DNA from: Limnohabitans sp. Jir72 | GTDB taxonomy: Bacteria; Pseudomonadota; Gammaproteobacteria; Burkholderiales; Burkholderiaceae_C | NCBI RefSeq assembly: GCF_003063575.1 | Contig: NZ_NESC01000006.1 | Coordinates: 62,001 to 126,000 of the forward strand | Reading direction: 5' to 3' | Length of the DNA: 64,000 nucleotides | Shown here: positions 52,347 through 62,702 of the stretch, piece after piece | Layout of the letters: each line of letters starts with the position of its first letter | Numbering within the stretch: the stretch's first letter is position 1 | Notes under the pieces: generated by a model | The model's database searches: none | The model's input: the letters and a program-made list of their open reading frames with translations, nothing else | Told to the model about the DNA's origin: nothing | Position numbers and translations under genes: made by a program

Positions 52347-52369
52347 GGTCGGACCGCAGAGGCCCGACC
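52347..52369. terminator. Hairpin between the membrane protein and argH
   Basis: GGTCGGACC pairs with GGCCCGACC (one mismatch) with a five-base loop. It lies between two convergent genes but has no T run on either side, so it is a weak candidate terminator. Confidence 0.4.
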
Positions 52370-52377
52370 CGTGTGCA

Positions 52378-53826
52378 TCAGGCCCAGCGGCCTCGGTGCC
52401 GCGCGATCTGCAGTCGCACTTGCGCAGGCGCTGTGCCGCCCAAGGTGTTGCGGGCATTCAGCGAGCCTTGCAGGCTGAGCGGGCCGAACACATCGGCTTC
52501 GATGCGGCTGTCGAACTTTTGCAGGGTTTCCAGCGAGAGTTCGGACAGGTCCACGCCCAAGCCTTGCGCGGTCTTGACGGCATGGGCCACCACCTCGTGC
52601 GCGTCGCGGAAGGGCAGGCCCTTTTTGACCAAATAGTCGGCCAAGTCCGTGGCGGTGGCGTAGCCTTTTTTCACGGCCGCTTCCATCGCCGCGGCATTCA
52701 CTGTGATGCCACCTTCCTTTTGGCCCGTGGCCGGGTTGAGCTGACCGCCGACCATTTCGCTGAAGATGCGCAAGGTGTCCTTGAGCGTGTCCACCGTGTC
52801 AAACAGCGGCTCTTTGTCTTCCTGGTTGTCCTTGTTGTAGGCCAGGGGCTGGCCTTTCATGAGGGTGATCAAGCCCATCAGGTGGCCGACCACGCGGCCG
52901 GTTTTGCCGCGTGCCAGCTCGGGCACGTCGGGGTTTTTCTTCTGCGGCATGATGGAACTGCCGGTTGTGAAGCGGTCGGCAATGCGCACAAAGCCGAAGT
53001 TCTGGCTCATCCACAAAATCAGCTCTTCTGAGAAGCGGCTGATGTGCACCATGCAGAGGCTGGCCGCTGCGGTGAATTCGATCGCAAAGTCGCGGTCGCT
53101 CACGCCGTCTAGGCTGTTTTGGCAGACTTGTGGGTTGCCTGCTTCGTCGACCATGCCCAGGGTGCGAGCCACGCGTTCACGGTCCAGCGGGTAGGTGGTG
53201 CCGGCCAAGGCGGCGCTGCCCAGCGGCAGGCGGTTGGTGCGGCGGCGCACGTCGCTCATGCGTTCGGCGTCGCGGGCAAACATTTCCACATAGGCCAGCA
53301 GGTGGTGCGCAAAGCTCACGGGTTGGGCCACTTGCAGGTGGGTGAAGCCCGGTAGGATGACTTCGACGTTTTGCTCGGCCACATCGACCAGCGACTTTTG
53401 CAGGTCGACCAGCAAGTCGATGATCAGGTCCATCTCGCTGCGCAGCCACAGGCGCACGTCGGTAGCCACTTGGTCGTTGCGGCTGCGGCCGGTGTGCAGG
53501 CGCTTGCCCGCATCGCCCACCAGCTGGGTCAGGCGTGCCTCGATGTTGAGGTGCACGTCTTCCAGGTCGAGCTTCCATTCAAAAGCACCGGATTCGATTT
53601 CTTGCGTGATCTGCGCCATGCCGCGCTGGATGTCGGCCAGGTCGCTCGCGCCGATGATTTTTTGTGCGGCCAGCATGTCGGCGTGGGCCAAAGAGCCTTG
53701 GATGTCGGCTTGCCACAAGCGCTTGTCAAAGAACACGCTGGCGGTGTAGCGCTTGACCAACTCGCTCATGGGTTCAGAAAAGAGCGCGGACCAGGCTTGG
53801 GATTTTTTGTCGAGTTGGTTTGTCAT
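52378..53826 (-). CDS. argH: Argininosuccinate lyase
   Basis: A 482-residue enzyme of the fumarase/aspartase superfamily, cleaving argininosuccinate to arginine and fumarate. It has [51 protein letters not shown] and the signature [20 protein letters not shown]. The catalytic serine loop is intact. ATG 53826 was chosen; a longer frame adds 10 residues with no support. Last step of arginine synthesis. It ends convergent with the small membrane gene. Confidence 0.95.
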   Translation of the reverse strand: MTNQLDKKSQAWSALFSEPMSELVKRYTASVFFDKRLWQADIQGSLAHADMLAAQKIIGASDLADIQRGMAQITQEIESGAFEWKLDLEDVHLNIEARLTQLVGDAGKRLHTGRSRNDQVATDVRLWLRSEMDLIIDLLVDLQKSLVDVAEQNVEVILPGFTHLQVAQPVSFAHHLLAYVEMFARDAERMSDVRRRTNRLPLGSAALAGTTYPLDRERVARTLGMVDEAGNPQVCQNSLDGVSDRDFAIEFTAAASLCMVHISRFSEELILWMSQNFGFVRIADRFTTGSSIMPQKKNPDVPELARGKTGRVVGHLMGLITLMKGQPLAYNKDNQEDKEPLFDTVDTLKDTLRIFSEMVGGQLNPATGQKEGGITVNAAAMEAAVKKGYATATDLADYLVKKGLPFRDAHEVVAHAVKTAQGLGVDLSELSLETLQKFDSRIEADVFGPLSLQGSLNARNTLGGTAPAQVRLQIARHRGRWA

Positions 53827-53869
53827 AGCCCCCGATTTTATCGGGCGGCGGGCCAAGCCCTCGCCGGGT

Positions 53870-54541
53870 TCACATCAGGCTGGCTGCAATGTTGATGGTC
53901 AGGGCCAGCACCGTGGTGTTGTAGAAGTAGGCCAGCACGCAGTGCACCAGGCCGGTGCGGCGCATGGCTTTGGAGGTGAAAGACACGTCCGCCGTCTGGC
54001 CCGAGGTGCCGATCACGGCCGAAAAGTACAGAAAATCCCAGTAATCCGGCATGGGTTCCTGCGGGAAGGCCAGACCGGGTTCGCGCCCGTGGCGCCCGCT
54101 CAGGTAGTAGTCGTGGGCGTAGTGCATGGCAAACATCAGGTGCATGAACACCCACGAACTGGCCACAGTGGCTGCGGTCAGGCCAATGTGCAGCAGCTTG
54201 TCGCTGCCGCTGAGCGATTTGATGGAGGACAGCTCGGCCACGATGGCCACCAGACTGGCCAGCACAGCCCCGATGGTCAACAACAGAATGGTTTTTTGCC
54301 CCTCGTCCTGCCGGTAAGCCCGCTGGCGCATGTGTTCCACACCGGACTGCCGCATGACCCACAAGGCCATCAGCAGGTACAGCGCCACCGCCGCGTTCCA
54401 GCACAGCAAGACCCGGGTGGTGGTCAGCGTAGGCCATGCCGACGGCAGCGCCAGGTGCAGTGCCACACCAAACAGGGCGGCACTGACCAGGCGGATGCGG
54501 GCCTTGATTTGACGGAGGATGGTGAACAAAGGGCGTTTCAT
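53870..54541 (-). CDS. DUF1345 membrane protein
   Basis: A 223-residue membrane protein with about six helices. The DUF1345 pattern is recognisable: [17 protein letters not shown] followed by [50 protein letters not shown]. The DFLYFS-IGTSGQ part resembles ion-channel-like pore segments. Function unknown. It starts 41 bp from a duplicated 3' fragment of ppc, which may be the outcome of an insertion. Confidence 0.82.
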   Translation of the reverse strand: MKRPLFTILRQIKARIRLVSAALFGVALHLALPSAWPTLTTTRVLLCWNAAVALYLLMALWVMRQSGVEHMRQRAYRQDEGQKTILLLTIGAVLASLVAIVAELSSIKSLSGSDKLLHIGLTAATVASSWVFMHLMFAMHYAHDYYLSGRHGREPGLAFPQEPMPDYWDFLYFSAVIGTSGQTADVSFTSKAMRRTGLVHCVLAYFYNTTVLALTINIAASLM

Positions 54542-54582
54542 GCCGCCATGTTAGGGCCAAAGCGCCCCCTGTTCGCCTGTGT

Positions 54583-54715
54583 TCAACCCGTGTTGCGCAA
54601 GCCCGCCGCGATCCCGTTGATCGAGATGTGGATACCGCGCTGCACGCGCTCATCGGCTTTGCCTTCGCGGTAGCGGCGGATCAGCTCCACTTGCAGGTGG
54701 TGCAGCGGGTCGATG
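54583..54715 (-). pseudogene. Duplicated 3' fragment of ppc
   Basis: 133 bp that repeat the last 133 bp of the ppc gene at 55621-55753, with 127 identical positions. Read on the minus strand it codes for the C-terminal 43 residues of PEP carboxylase ([11 protein letters not shown]... to [11 protein letters not shown]) with its stop at 54583-54585. All six differences are at synonymous codon positions. It has no start and cannot be a gene on its own. It marks the left end of a foreign-looking cassette. Confidence 0.95.
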
Positions 54716-54840
54716 CTTGGTTGATTACAGCTCGAATACCGGCAATCAGAAGTATTTTTTAAAAAGTAGTAAAAATAAATTCATAATGAATGATCCTGAA
54801 TGTTTATTTTCGAAAGTCTTTTTTCTACAAAGGTGTAGAT

Positions 54841-55170
54841 GTGCAAATACTGGATATCCCATTTCAAACTACAAATTGGGCGGACATAGAGCCAACAGAA
54901 CACGCCGGTGAGTCAGGTGTAGCGTACTGGCGAACCCAGCATTTCGGCTCAATGCGCGTCCGAATGGTGGAGTACACGCCTGGCTACCTCGCAGACCACT
55001 GGTGCCAGAAAGGTCATGTTTTGCTGTGTCTTGAAGGTGAACTTGACACAGAACTTCAGGACGGTCGCATGTATCGACTGACGCCAGGTGTTTCTTACCA
55101 AGTTGCTGATCAAGCAGAACCTCATCGCTCATCGACAAAAACAGGAGCCAAGCTGTTTATCGTCGACTGA
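54841..55170 (+). CDS. DHCW-motif cupin protein
   Basis: A 109-residue single-domain cupin of the DHCW-motif family. It carries DIPFQTTNW at the N-terminus, GVAYWRTQHFG, YLADHWCQKGH (the DHCW motif; D, H, C, W), LEGELDTEL and SYQVADQAEPHRSST. The cupin histidines suggest a metal site, but the activity is not known. GTG 54841 fits the family start, with AAGGTG upstream; a longer in-frame ATG would add 17 AT-rich residues. AT content and codon use differ from the flanking chromosome. It is followed by an NTF2-like gene. Confidence 0.85.
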   Translation: MQILDIPFQTTNWADIEPTEHAGESGVAYWRTQHFGSMRVRMVEYTPGYLADHWCQKGHVLLCLEGELDTELQDGRMYRLTPGVSYQVADQAEPHRSSTKTGAKLFIVD

Positions 55171-55254
55171 ATCAGCATCAGAAAGACAGTAGTTCATCAG
55201 GCTTGTTGTCTATCGGCTGATGACTCAAACGATGTAGCAAGGTAAACCAATTAA

Positions 55255-55611
55255 ATGGATAAAGAGTTTGCAGAGCGTTTTGCAAAAGAATGGTTAGATG
55301 CATGGAATGCTCATGACGTGGACAAAATTCTTGGGCACTATGCCGAAGACTTTGAAATGCATTCACCCGCCATCATCCAGTTGATGAATGAGCCTTCTGG
55401 AAGGTTACGTGGCAAGAACGCCGTGAGGACCTATTGGGTTAAAGCCTTGGCTTTGGTTCCGGATTTGAAGTTCAAGCTGCAGGCGACCTTGCTTGGCGTT
55501 CAATCCATCACGCTTTGCTACGAGGGTGCTCGCGGTCGAATGGTGGCTGAAGTTTTCCATTTCGGCCCGGGCCATCAAGTTATCCGAGCCGATGCACACT
55601 ACAGTGTCTGA
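55255..55611 (+). CDS. NTF2-like / SnoaL-type protein
   Basis: A 118-residue protein of the nuclear-transport-factor-2 fold (SnoaL-like), a cone-shaped single domain seen in isomerases and small-molecule-binding proteins. Features are the N-terminal helix WLDAWNAHDVDKILGHYAEDFEMHSP and later YWVKALALVPDLKFKLQAT. The ligand is unknown. It shares the AT-rich cassette with the cupin gene, which it follows by 84 bp, and ends 9 bp before the ppc end on the other strand. Confidence 0.8.
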   Translation: MDKEFAERFAKEWLDAWNAHDVDKILGHYAEDFEMHSPAIIQLMNEPSGRLRGKNAVRTYWVKALALVPDLKFKLQATLLGVQSITLCYEGARGRMVAEVFHFGPGHQVIRADAHYSV

Positions 55612-55620
55612 ATCTCATGC

Positions 55621-55753
55621 TCAACCCGTGTTGCGCAAGCCCGCCGCGATCCCGTTGATCGAGATGTGGATGCCGCGTTGCACGCGTTCATCGGCTTTGC
55701 CTTCGCGGTAGCGGCGGATCAGCTCGACCTGCAGGTGGTGCAGTGGGTCGATG
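55621..55753. repeat. ppc 3' repeat, copy B (within intact ppc)
   Basis: Right-hand member of the 133-bp direct repeat (copy A at 54583-54715, offset 1038 bp). It is part of the intact ppc gene. Both copies end on the ppc side at the same codon position, so the repeat boundary is the stop codon at one end and an internal codon at the other. Confidence 0.95.
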
Positions 55754-58476
55754 TAGGGGAAGCGGTGGCGGATGGAGCGGGCCAGGGCGGGGTTGCTTTC
55801 CAGGCGGTTCTTCTCACCCGTGATCTGGGCCAGCGCGTCGGCGGTGCGGTGCCACTCGGCTTCGATCGCGGCGAAGATCTTTTTGCGCAGGCGGCTGTCG
55901 CTGACCAGTTCGGCGTAGCGCGAGGCCAGGGCCAGGTCGCTTTTGGCCAGCACCATGTCCATGTTGGACAGCAGGGTGCGGAAAAACGGCCACTGGCGGT
56001 ACATTTTTTGCAGCAAGGCCAGCGCAGCCTTGCGCTCGGCCGCGTCGGGCTTGTCCAAATAGGCTTGCACCGCCGAGCCAAAGCCCAGCCAGCCGGGCAA
56101 GGTCAAACGGCACTGGCCCCAGCTGAACCCCCACGGAATGGCGCGCAGGTCTTCGATTTTTTGCAAGGCCTTGCGTGAGGCGGGGCGCGAACCGATGTTC
56201 AGCTGGGCCAGTTCTTTCAGCGGCGTGGCACCAAAGAAGTAATCGGTGAAGCCGGGGGTGTCGTACACCAGCCCTCGGTAGGCGTCCATGCTCGCTTCGG
56301 ACAATTCGGCGGCGGCGTCCAAAAACGCGCGTGTGGCGGGCTTGGTCGGTTGCAGCAGCGTGGCCTCCAGAGTCGCGGCGACCAAAGTTTCCAGATTGCG
56401 GCGGCCGATTTCGGGGTTGGCGAATTTGGCACCGATGACTTCGCCTTGCTCGGTCAGGCGGATTTGGCCGCGCACGGTGCCCGGTGGCTGGGCCAAGATG
56501 GCCTGGTAGCTGGGGCCGCCGCCCCGACCTACGGTGCCGCCTCGGCCGTGGAACATGCGCAAGGTGATGCCGTGGCTGCGTTCGAGTTTTTCGAACAGCT
56601 CGACCAGCGCGATCTCGGCGCGGTAGAGCTCCCAGTTGCTGGTGAAGATGCCGCCGTCTTTGTTGCTGTCCGAGTAGCCCAGCATGATGTCCTGCTCGCC
56701 ACCCGAGCGCTGGATCAAGCCAGCCACGCCGGGCAGGGCGTAAAAGTCGCGCATGATGGGTGCGGCGTTGCGCAGGTCTTCGATGGTCTCGAACAGTGGC
56801 ACCACGATCAGGTCGTTGTGCGCTTCACCGTCCAGCGTGCCGCGCATCAGGCCCACTTCTTTTTGCAGCAGCAGCACCTCCAGCAAGTCACTCACGGTTT
56901 CGGTGTGGCTGATGATGTAGTGACGGATTGACTGCTTGCCAAATGTGCCGAGCATTCGCTTGGCGGTTTCAAAGATCGCCAATTCGGACACAGCGTGCTC
57001 GCTGTAAGCAGCTGCGGGCACGCGCAATGGGCGAGCGTCATTCAACAGACCCAGCAGCAGGGCTTGTTTGGCGTGCTCATCCAGCTGGCTGTAATTTTTT
57101 TCCACCCGTGCAGCGCTCAGCAGTTCGGCCACCACTTCTTCGTGTTTGTCCGAGCTTTGGCGCAGGTCCACCGTGGCCAGGTGAAAGCCAAACACCTCCA
57201 CGGCACGGATCAGCGGGTGCAGGCGTTGGGCCGCCAGTGCTTCGGCATGGTGGCTGCACAAAGACGCTTCGATCACGCGCAGGTCGGCCAGAAATTCTTG
57301 AGCGCTGGTGTAAGGGTTTTGCGGGGCCACAGCGTGGCGGGCAGCGTCACCACCGGTCAGGCCTTTGAGCGTGGCGGCCAGGCGGGCGTAAATGCCGGTC
57401 AGGGCGCGGCGGTAGGGCTCGTCTTGGCGGTGTTCGTTGGTGTCGGGTGAGCGCTCGGCCAGGGCCAGCATCTCGGGGCCAAAGGGCACCAGCATGGCCG
57501 ACAGCGACAGCTCGCTGCCCAGGTAATGCACCTCGGTCAGGTAGTGGCGCAGGGCCACGTCGCTTTGGCGGGTCAGGGCGTGTTCCAGGGTTTGCGCGGT
57601 CACGTTGGGGTTGCCGTCGCGGTCGCCGCCGATCCACTGGCCCATGCGCAAAAAGCTGGCAATCGGCTGGCCCGGCAGGGCTTGTTCCAGCTCGGCGTAG
57701 AGCTTGGGGATTTCGCGCAGGAATGTGGCTTCGTAATAGCTCAGCGCGTTTTCAATCTCGTCGGCCACGGTGAGCTTGGTAAAGCGCAGCAGCCGGGTTT
57801 GCCACAGCTGCATCACGCGGGCGCGCATTTGCCATTCGTTGGCGGCCAGCTCTTTGGGCGTCAACGCGTCTTTGGCCGCATTCACGGCGGCGGCGCGTGC
57901 TTTGATGGCGTCGCGCTCGGTCAGCAGGTGGGCGATGTCGCGCTCAGCGTCCAGAATGCTCTTGCGTTGCACTTCGGTGGGGTGGGCAGTGAGTACGGGC
58001 GAGACATAGCTGGTGGCGAGCATGTCCGAGATGCTTTTGGGCGTGATGCCCGCCCAACGCAGGCGTTGCAGCGCCACGTCGATGCTGCCCTCTTGCGTGT
58101 GGCCTGCGCGTTCATGGAGAGCGCGGCGGCGGATGTGGTGGCGGTCTTCGGCCAAGTTGGCCAGGTGCGAAAAGTAAGTGAAGGCGCGGATCACGCTCAC
58201 GGCGCGGTCGCCGGGCAAGCCTTTGAGCAGCTTTTTCAGCGCCTTGTCGGCCTCGTGGTCGGCGTCACGGCGGAAGGCCACCGACAGCTTGCGGATTTGT
58301 TCCACCAACTCATAGGCCTCGGGGCCTTCTTGCGTGCGGATCACGTCACCCAGAATGCGACCCAAGAGGCGAATGTCTTCGACCAGGGGACGCTCGCTGT
58401 CGCGCTTGTCGGTTTTGCTGGCGCGCACGGCGGTTTTAGCGGGTGCGGCTGCGGTGTCTTTGGAGGCCTGTTTCAT
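55621..58476 (-). CDS. ppc: Phosphoenolpyruvate carboxylase
   Basis: A 951-residue PEP carboxylase, forming oxaloacetate from PEP and bicarbonate (anaplerosis). The active-site segments are [40 protein letters not shown] and the C-terminal [11 protein letters not shown], the last residues being conserved in all ppc. The final 133 bp is repeated at 54583-54715. ATG 58476 was chosen; a TTG 11 codons upstream is possible. Divergent from hemC. Confidence 0.95.
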   Translation of the reverse strand: MKQASKDTAAAPAKTAVRASKTDKRDSERPLVEDIRLLGRILGDVIRTQEGPEAYELVEQIRKLSVAFRRDADHEADKALKKLLKGLPGDRAVSVIRAFTYFSHLANLAEDRHHIRRRALHERAGHTQEGSIDVALQRLRWAGITPKSISDMLATSYVSPVLTAHPTEVQRKSILDAERDIAHLLTERDAIKARAAAVNAAKDALTPKELAANEWQMRARVMQLWQTRLLRFTKLTVADEIENALSYYEATFLREIPKLYAELEQALPGQPIASFLRMGQWIGGDRDGNPNVTAQTLEHALTRQSDVALRHYLTEVHYLGSELSLSAMLVPFGPEMLALAERSPDTNEHRQDEPYRRALTGIYARLAATLKGLTGGDAARHAVAPQNPYTSAQEFLADLRVIEASLCSHHAEALAAQRLHPLIRAVEVFGFHLATVDLRQSSDKHEEVVAELLSAARVEKNYSQLDEHAKQALLLGLLNDARPLRVPAAAYSEHAVSELAIFETAKRMLGTFGKQSIRHYIISHTETVSDLLEVLLLQKEVGLMRGTLDGEAHNDLIVVPLFETIEDLRNAAPIMRDFYALPGVAGLIQRSGGEQDIMLGYSDSNKDGGIFTSNWELYRAEIALVELFEKLERSHGITLRMFHGRGGTVGRGGGPSYQAILAQPPGTVRGQIRLTEQGEVIGAKFANPEIGRRNLETLVAATLEATLLQPTKPATRAFLDAAAELSEASMDAYRGLVYDTPGFTDYFFGATPLKELAQLNIGSRPASRKALQKIEDLRAIPWGFSWGQCRLTLPGWLGFGSAVQAYLDKPDAAERKAALALLQKMYRQWPFFRTLLSNMDMVLAKSDLALASRYAELVSDSRLRKKIFAAIEAEWHRTADALAQITGEKNRLESNPALARSIRHRFPYIDPLHHLQVELIRRYREGKADERVQRGIHISINGIAAGLRNTG

Positions 58477-58617
58477 CGAAAGGTCTGCGGTGAAGGGGTG
58501 GTTCGGCAAGCGTGTGTGCAGCGCTTGTGGCGCTGTGCCTCATGCTAGCATCGGTAAGACCTTATTAATTACCAACTGGTTTCATCTAGATGAGGCCTTT
58601 CTTCAGAGAAATACAAC

Positions 58618-59535
58618 GTGCCTTCGACTTCTGCACCCCACATCGTCATTGCCACCCGAGAAAGCCGTCTGGCGCTGTGGCAGGCCGAGCATGTCAAAGC
58701 CTTGCTCGAAGGTCTGGGCTGCACCGTGCAATTGCTGGGCATGACCACGCAGGGCGACCAAATCCTGGACCGCAGCCTGTCCAAGGTGGGCGGCAAAGGT
58801 TTGTTCGTCAAGGAGCTGGAAGTGGCCTTGCAGGAAGGCCGCGCTGACATTGCGGTGCATTCGCTCAAGGATGTGCCCATGGACATGCCCGAAGGCTTTG
58901 AGCTGGCCTGCGTGATGGAGCGCGAAGACCCCCGCGACGCCTGGGTGTCTTCCACGCATGCCCGTTTGGAAGACTTGCCGCAAGGCGCGGTGGTGGGCAC
59001 ATCGAGCCTGCGCCGTACCGTGCTGCTGCGCGCTTTGCGCCCCGATTTGAAGATCGAGCCTTTGCGCGGCAACCTCGACACCCGTTTGCGCAAGCTCGAT
59101 GAGGGCCAATACGCAGGCATTGTCTTGGCCGCTGCTGGCCTCAAGCGTTTGGGCTTGACCGACCGGATTCGCCACATTTTTGAAACCACCGAGATGCTGC
59201 CTGCCGCAGGCCAAGGCGCCTTGGGCATCGAGATCCGCAGTGACCGCGCCGATTTGCGCGCTTTGCTGGCGCCGTTGGCCGACAGCGTGACCTGGCAACG
59301 CGTGGCCGCCGAGCGGGCGGTCAGCCGTGCCATGGGGGGCAGCTGCTCCATGCCTTTGGCGGCGCATGCGGTCATGGACGGCGGTGCGCTCAAGCTGCAA
59401 GCCGCTTGGGGCGATCCGCAGGGTGACACCACCTTGGTGATGGCGGCCTCGGACATCACCGCGACCGATTTGACCGCAGCCGAGGCCTTGGGCCTGCGCG
59501 TGGCGCAGGCGCTGCAGCAGGGCGGCGCGCATTAA
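58618..59535 (+). CDS. hemC: Hydroxymethylbilane synthase (porphobilinogen deaminase)
   Basis: A 305-residue enzyme making hydroxymethylbilane from four porphobilinogens with a dipyrromethane cofactor. Visible are [16 protein letters not shown], the [15 protein letters not shown] segment ([11 protein letters not shown]), [42 protein letters not shown] and the cofactor-cysteine loop [15 protein letters not shown] 58618 gives the normal length. It starts the hem cluster; hemD follows after 19 bp. Confidence 0.95.
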   Translation: MPSTSAPHIVIATRESRLALWQAEHVKALLEGLGCTVQLLGMTTQGDQILDRSLSKVGGKGLFVKELEVALQEGRADIAVHSLKDVPMDMPEGFELACVMEREDPRDAWVSSTHARLEDLPQGAVVGTSSLRRTVLLRALRPDLKIEPLRGNLDTRLRKLDEGQYAGIVLAAAGLKRLGLTDRIRHIFETTEMLPAAGQGALGIEIRSDRADLRALLAPLADSVTWQRVAAERAVSRAMGGSCSMPLAAHAVMDGGALKLQAAWGDPQGDTTLVMAASDITATDLTAAEALGLRVAQALQQGGAH

Positions 59536-59554
59536 GGCGCGCACCAAGGCACAC

Positions 59555-60346
59555 GTGCTGGCCCAGCCCATCGTCCTGGTCACCCGCCCCGAGCGCGAGG
59601 CAGGGCCTTGGGTGCAGGCCTTGCAGGCCGAAGGCGTGCAGGCCGAGGCTTTCCCGCTGATTGACATTTCAGCCCTGCAGGACGTGGCACCTTTGCATGC
59701 TGCCTGGCAGCAAGTGCAGGCGTGTCTGGCGGTGATGTTTGTCAGCGCCAATGCCGTGCGGTTTTTCATGGCGGCTCAGCCGGTGGGTGTGCATGTGCTG
59801 GCCTGCCGCGCCTGGGCCACAGGACCAGGTACGCAGGCGGCCTTGTTGGCGGCAGGTTGGCCAGCGCAGCAGATCGATGCACCCTCGGCCGATTCAAGCC
59901 AGTTTGACTCTGAAGCCCTTTGGACAGTGGTCGCTGAACGCGTCCGTGCCGCGCAGGCGCCAAGCCCGGCCCGTGTGCTGATCGTGCGGGGTGCCGACGC
60001 GCAGGGTCAGCTGGCCGGGCGCGATTGGCTGGCGCAGCAACTCGAAGCTGCGGGCTTGCAGGTATTGCAGGCGGTGGCTTATGTGCGGCGTGCGCCGGTT
60101 TTGTCGTCTGCACAGCAAGTGCGCGCTGAGCGGGCCATGCACGATGGCAGTTGGTTGCTGTTCAGCAGTTCGGAAGCGGCGCTGCACCTGATTCAGGCTT
60201 GCCCGCGCTTGGACTTGTCCCAAGCCCGCGCCTTGGCCACCCATCCGCGCATTGCCGAGCGCTTGCGCCAAGCCGGTTGGGGGCGTGTTGAACTCGTGCC
60301 TGCAACACTGAGTGCCCAGGCCGTGTCTATAAAATCACTTTCATGA
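59555..60346 (+). CDS. hemD: Uroporphyrinogen-III synthase
   Basis: A 263-residue enzyme that inverts ring D and cyclises hydroxymethylbilane. This family is poorly conserved; the bilobal layout is supported by VLVTRPEREAGPWVQALQAEGV at the N-terminus and VLIVRGADAQGQLAGRDWLAQQLEAAG near the middle. GTG 59555. It overlaps hemX by 4 bp. The context (hemC before, hemX/hemY after) makes the call secure despite low sequence conservation. Confidence 0.88.
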   Translation: MLAQPIVLVTRPEREAGPWVQALQAEGVQAEAFPLIDISALQDVAPLHAAWQQVQACLAVMFVSANAVRFFMAAQPVGVHVLACRAWATGPGTQAALLAAGWPAQQIDAPSADSSQFDSEALWTVVAERVRAAQAPSPARVLIVRGADAQGQLAGRDWLAQQLEAAGLQVLQAVAYVRRAPVLSSAQQVRAERAMHDGSWLLFSSSEAALHLIQACPRLDLSQARALATHPRIAERLRQAGWGRVELVPATLSAQAVSIKSLS

Positions 60347-61383
60347 CTTCCATGCCCGAAAACGCCCCAACTTCTGAATCCGCCATCCCCATGGCCCCAG
60401 CGCTGCGGCCCTGGAAGATCTGGCTGGCGCTGGGCATGGCCGCTGTGGCTTTGCTGGTGTCGGTGGCACTGTGGCAAAAACTGGCGCACATTCAGGAGCA
60501 ACTGGCGCGCCAAAGTGCCGATGCCGGTCAGCAATCGCTCGAAGCCAAAGCTTGGGCCAAGCAGGCGCAAGACACTGTGAAGGACAGTGCGGCCCGTTTG
60601 GGTTTGGTCGAGGCCCGTTTGGGCGAAGTGGCGCTGCAACGCAGCCAACTGGAAGAGCTGATGCAAAGCCTCTCGCGCTCGCGCGATGAAAACCTGGTGG
60701 TGGACATCGAGGCCGCTTTGCGCATGGCCCAACAGCAAGCCCAGCTCACAGGCAGTGTGGAGCCTTTGCTGGCCGCCCTCAAATCCGCGCAGCAGCGTGT
60801 GCACCGTGCGGCCCAGCCCCGCCTGGCACCCGTGCAGCGGGCACTGGAAAAAGATTTAGATCGCCTGAATGCCGCACCGGTTTTTGACTTGCCTGGTTTG
60901 CTCATCAAGCTCGATGAGGGTGTGGCCCTGGTCGATGGTTTGGTGTTGGCCAACCAGAACCAGGCCGCCAATTCGGCGGTGCCTGGACCTGCCAGTGTCG
61001 GCGGTGCGCAGCCAGCGCCGTCTTGGTGGATGGCCGGTTTGATCCGCTTTGGTGAGCAGCTGCGCGGCTTGGTGCGTGTCAGCCGCATCGATTCGCCAGA
61101 GGCGGCCTTGCTGTCACCGGAGCAAGGGTTCTTCCTGCGTGAGAATTTGAAACTGAAATTTCTCAATGCCCGTCTGGGTTTGCTGGCCCGCCAAAAAGAC
61201 GCGGCACGCAACGACCTGGGCTCAGCGGCGGTCATGGTGCGCCGCTATGCCGATGCGTCTTCGCGCAAAACCACGCAGATGCTGCAATTGCTGGAGCAAG
61301 CGGGTTTGCAAATGAAAGCCAGTGAGATGCCTCACCTGGAAGCTTCGCTGAACGCTTTGTCCACCGCTGCGGCAGGAAGGTAA
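60343..61383 (+). CDS. hemX: HemX-like membrane-anchored protein
   Basis: A 346-residue protein, often annotated as uroporphyrinogen-III C-methyltransferase although it lacks the methyltransferase motifs. It has one N-terminal transmembrane segment (about residues 25-45, IWLALGMAAVALLVSVALW), then a long coiled-coil stretch and a C-terminal domain with NLKLKFLNARLGLLARQ. Function is not firmly known; it probably organises heme enzymes. It overlaps the hemD end (ATGA). Confidence 0.85.
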   Translation: MTSMPENAPTSESAIPMAPALRPWKIWLALGMAAVALLVSVALWQKLAHIQEQLARQSADAGQQSLEAKAWAKQAQDTVKDSAARLGLVEARLGEVALQRSQLEELMQSLSRSRDENLVVDIEAALRMAQQQAQLTGSVEPLLAALKSAQQRVHRAAQPRLAPVQRALEKDLDRLNAAPVFDLPGLLIKLDEGVALVDGLVLANQNQAANSAVPGPASVGGAQPAPSWWMAGLIRFGEQLRGLVRVSRIDSPEAALLSPEQGFFLRENLKLKFLNARLGLLARQKDAARNDLGSAAVMVRRYADASSRKTTQMLQLLEQAGLQMKASEMPHLEASLNALSTAAAGR

Positions 61384-61389
61384 GTCCCC

Positions 61390-62685
61390 ATGCGTGCAGC
61401 TCTTTGGCTCCTCAGTTTGTTTGCGCTGGCAGCGGCGGGTGCATGGTTGGCTGGGAATAATCAGGGAACGGTGACCTTGTTCCTGTCGCCTTACCGGGTG
61501 GACATGTCGCTCAACCTGGTGCTCTTGATCTTCGTCTCGGTGGTGTTGCTGGTGGTGCTGGCGCAGCAGGCCTTGGCTGCCTTGTTTGCCCTGCCCAAAC
61601 AGGCACAGCGCTGGCGTTTGCAGCAAAAAGAGCGTGCCGCCCATGCGGCTTTGCTGGACGCCATCAGCCACTTCATGGCCGGTCGTTTTTTGCGGGCCCG
61701 CAAGTCGGCGCAAATCGCACTGGAAAAAGAAGACCTGATGCAGGCGGCCGGTTTGACGCTGGACCATGCGGTGTCTTTGCGCACGGTCGCACACATCATG
61801 GCCGCGGAGTCAGCACATGCTTTGCAAGACCAGACGCTGCGCCAACACCACTTGGCGCAGGCTGCGGTGCAAGCCCAGATGGCACCGAATGCCGAGCGCC
61901 AGACCTTGACCGAGGGCGTGCAGTTGCGTGCGGCGCGTTGGTTGCTGGACGACCGCGATGCCGATGCCAGTCTGGAGCGCCTCAAGGAGTTGCCGCCTGC
62001 GGTGGGCCGCCGCATGGTGGCCATGCGTTTGCTGCTCAAGGCTTCACGCCTGGCCGGGCAAACCGCGCAGGCGCTCGATACCGCCGTGTTGCTGGCCAAA
62101 CACCGGGCCTTCACACCCTTGGCGGCAGAGAGTCTGGTGCGTGGCTTGATTTTGGAATGGCTCACGCAGGTGCGCGATGCCGATGGTGTGCAAAAGCTCT
62201 GGCAAAAACTCAGTCCCGCTCAGCGAAAGATGCCCGATGTGGCCGCTGAAGTGGCTTTGCGTTTCATGGCCTTGGGCGGTGCCACTGTCACCGCCCGTTT
62301 GTGGCTGGAGCCTTTGTGGGTGCCTTTGCAAGGCGGCGCCTCGGCGCAGTGGTCGCCTTTGCAAATGCTGCGCGTTGTGCAAGCGCTGGAACGCAGCCAG
62401 CCCGATCCGCAGGCGCCCGATGCCCGCCAGGGCTTGGCGCGCGTGGAGGGCTTGCAACAAGCCCAACCACGCGATCCGCGTTGGCAGTATTTGGCCGGCA
62501 TGGTCTGTTTGCGCCAACGTTTGTGGGGCAAAGCGCAGGCTTTGTTGTCACAAGCCGCCAAAGGCCTGCAAGAGCCCGAACTGCGGCGTGGCACTTGGTT
62601 GGCACTGGCCGAATTGGCCGAGCAACGCGAAGACGTCGCCGCTGCCGCACATGCCTGGCAGCAGGCCGCTTTGGTTGGTGGCTGA
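61390..62685 (+). CDS. hemY: HemY-like TPR membrane protein
   Basis: A 431-residue protein with two N-terminal transmembrane segments (residues ~3-25 and ~40-65) followed by HemY_N and TPR-like helices. This HemY is not the protoporphyrinogen oxidase of Bacillus; it is the proteobacterial protein of unknown function found after hemX. Features include GNNQGTVTLFLSPYRVDMSLN and the tandem helices with W-x-x-x-L patterns. It starts 6 bp after hemX. Confidence 0.88.
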   Translation: MRAALWLLSLFALAAAGAWLAGNNQGTVTLFLSPYRVDMSLNLVLLIFVSVVLLVVLAQQALAALFALPKQAQRWRLQQKERAAHAALLDAISHFMAGRFLRARKSAQIALEKEDLMQAAGLTLDHAVSLRTVAHIMAAESAHALQDQTLRQHHLAQAAVQAQMAPNAERQTLTEGVQLRAARWLLDDRDADASLERLKELPPAVGRRMVAMRLLLKASRLAGQTAQALDTAVLLAKHRAFTPLAAESLVRGLILEWLTQVRDADGVQKLWQKLSPAQRKMPDVAAEVALRFMALGGATVTARLWLEPLWVPLQGGASAQWSPLQMLRVVQALERSQPDPQAPDARQGLARVEGLQQAQPRDPRWQYLAGMVCLRQRLWGKAQALLSQAAKGLQEPELRRGTWLALAELAEQREDVAAAAHAWQQAALVGG

Positions 62686-62702
62686 GTGATACGGGATTTC
62701 GC

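Noticed and set aside
54716..55620. Cassette tested for an integron gene-cassette site (attC)
   Set aside because: No convincing GTTRRRY/RYYYAAC core pair was seen in the gaps, so the integron origin is not claimed.
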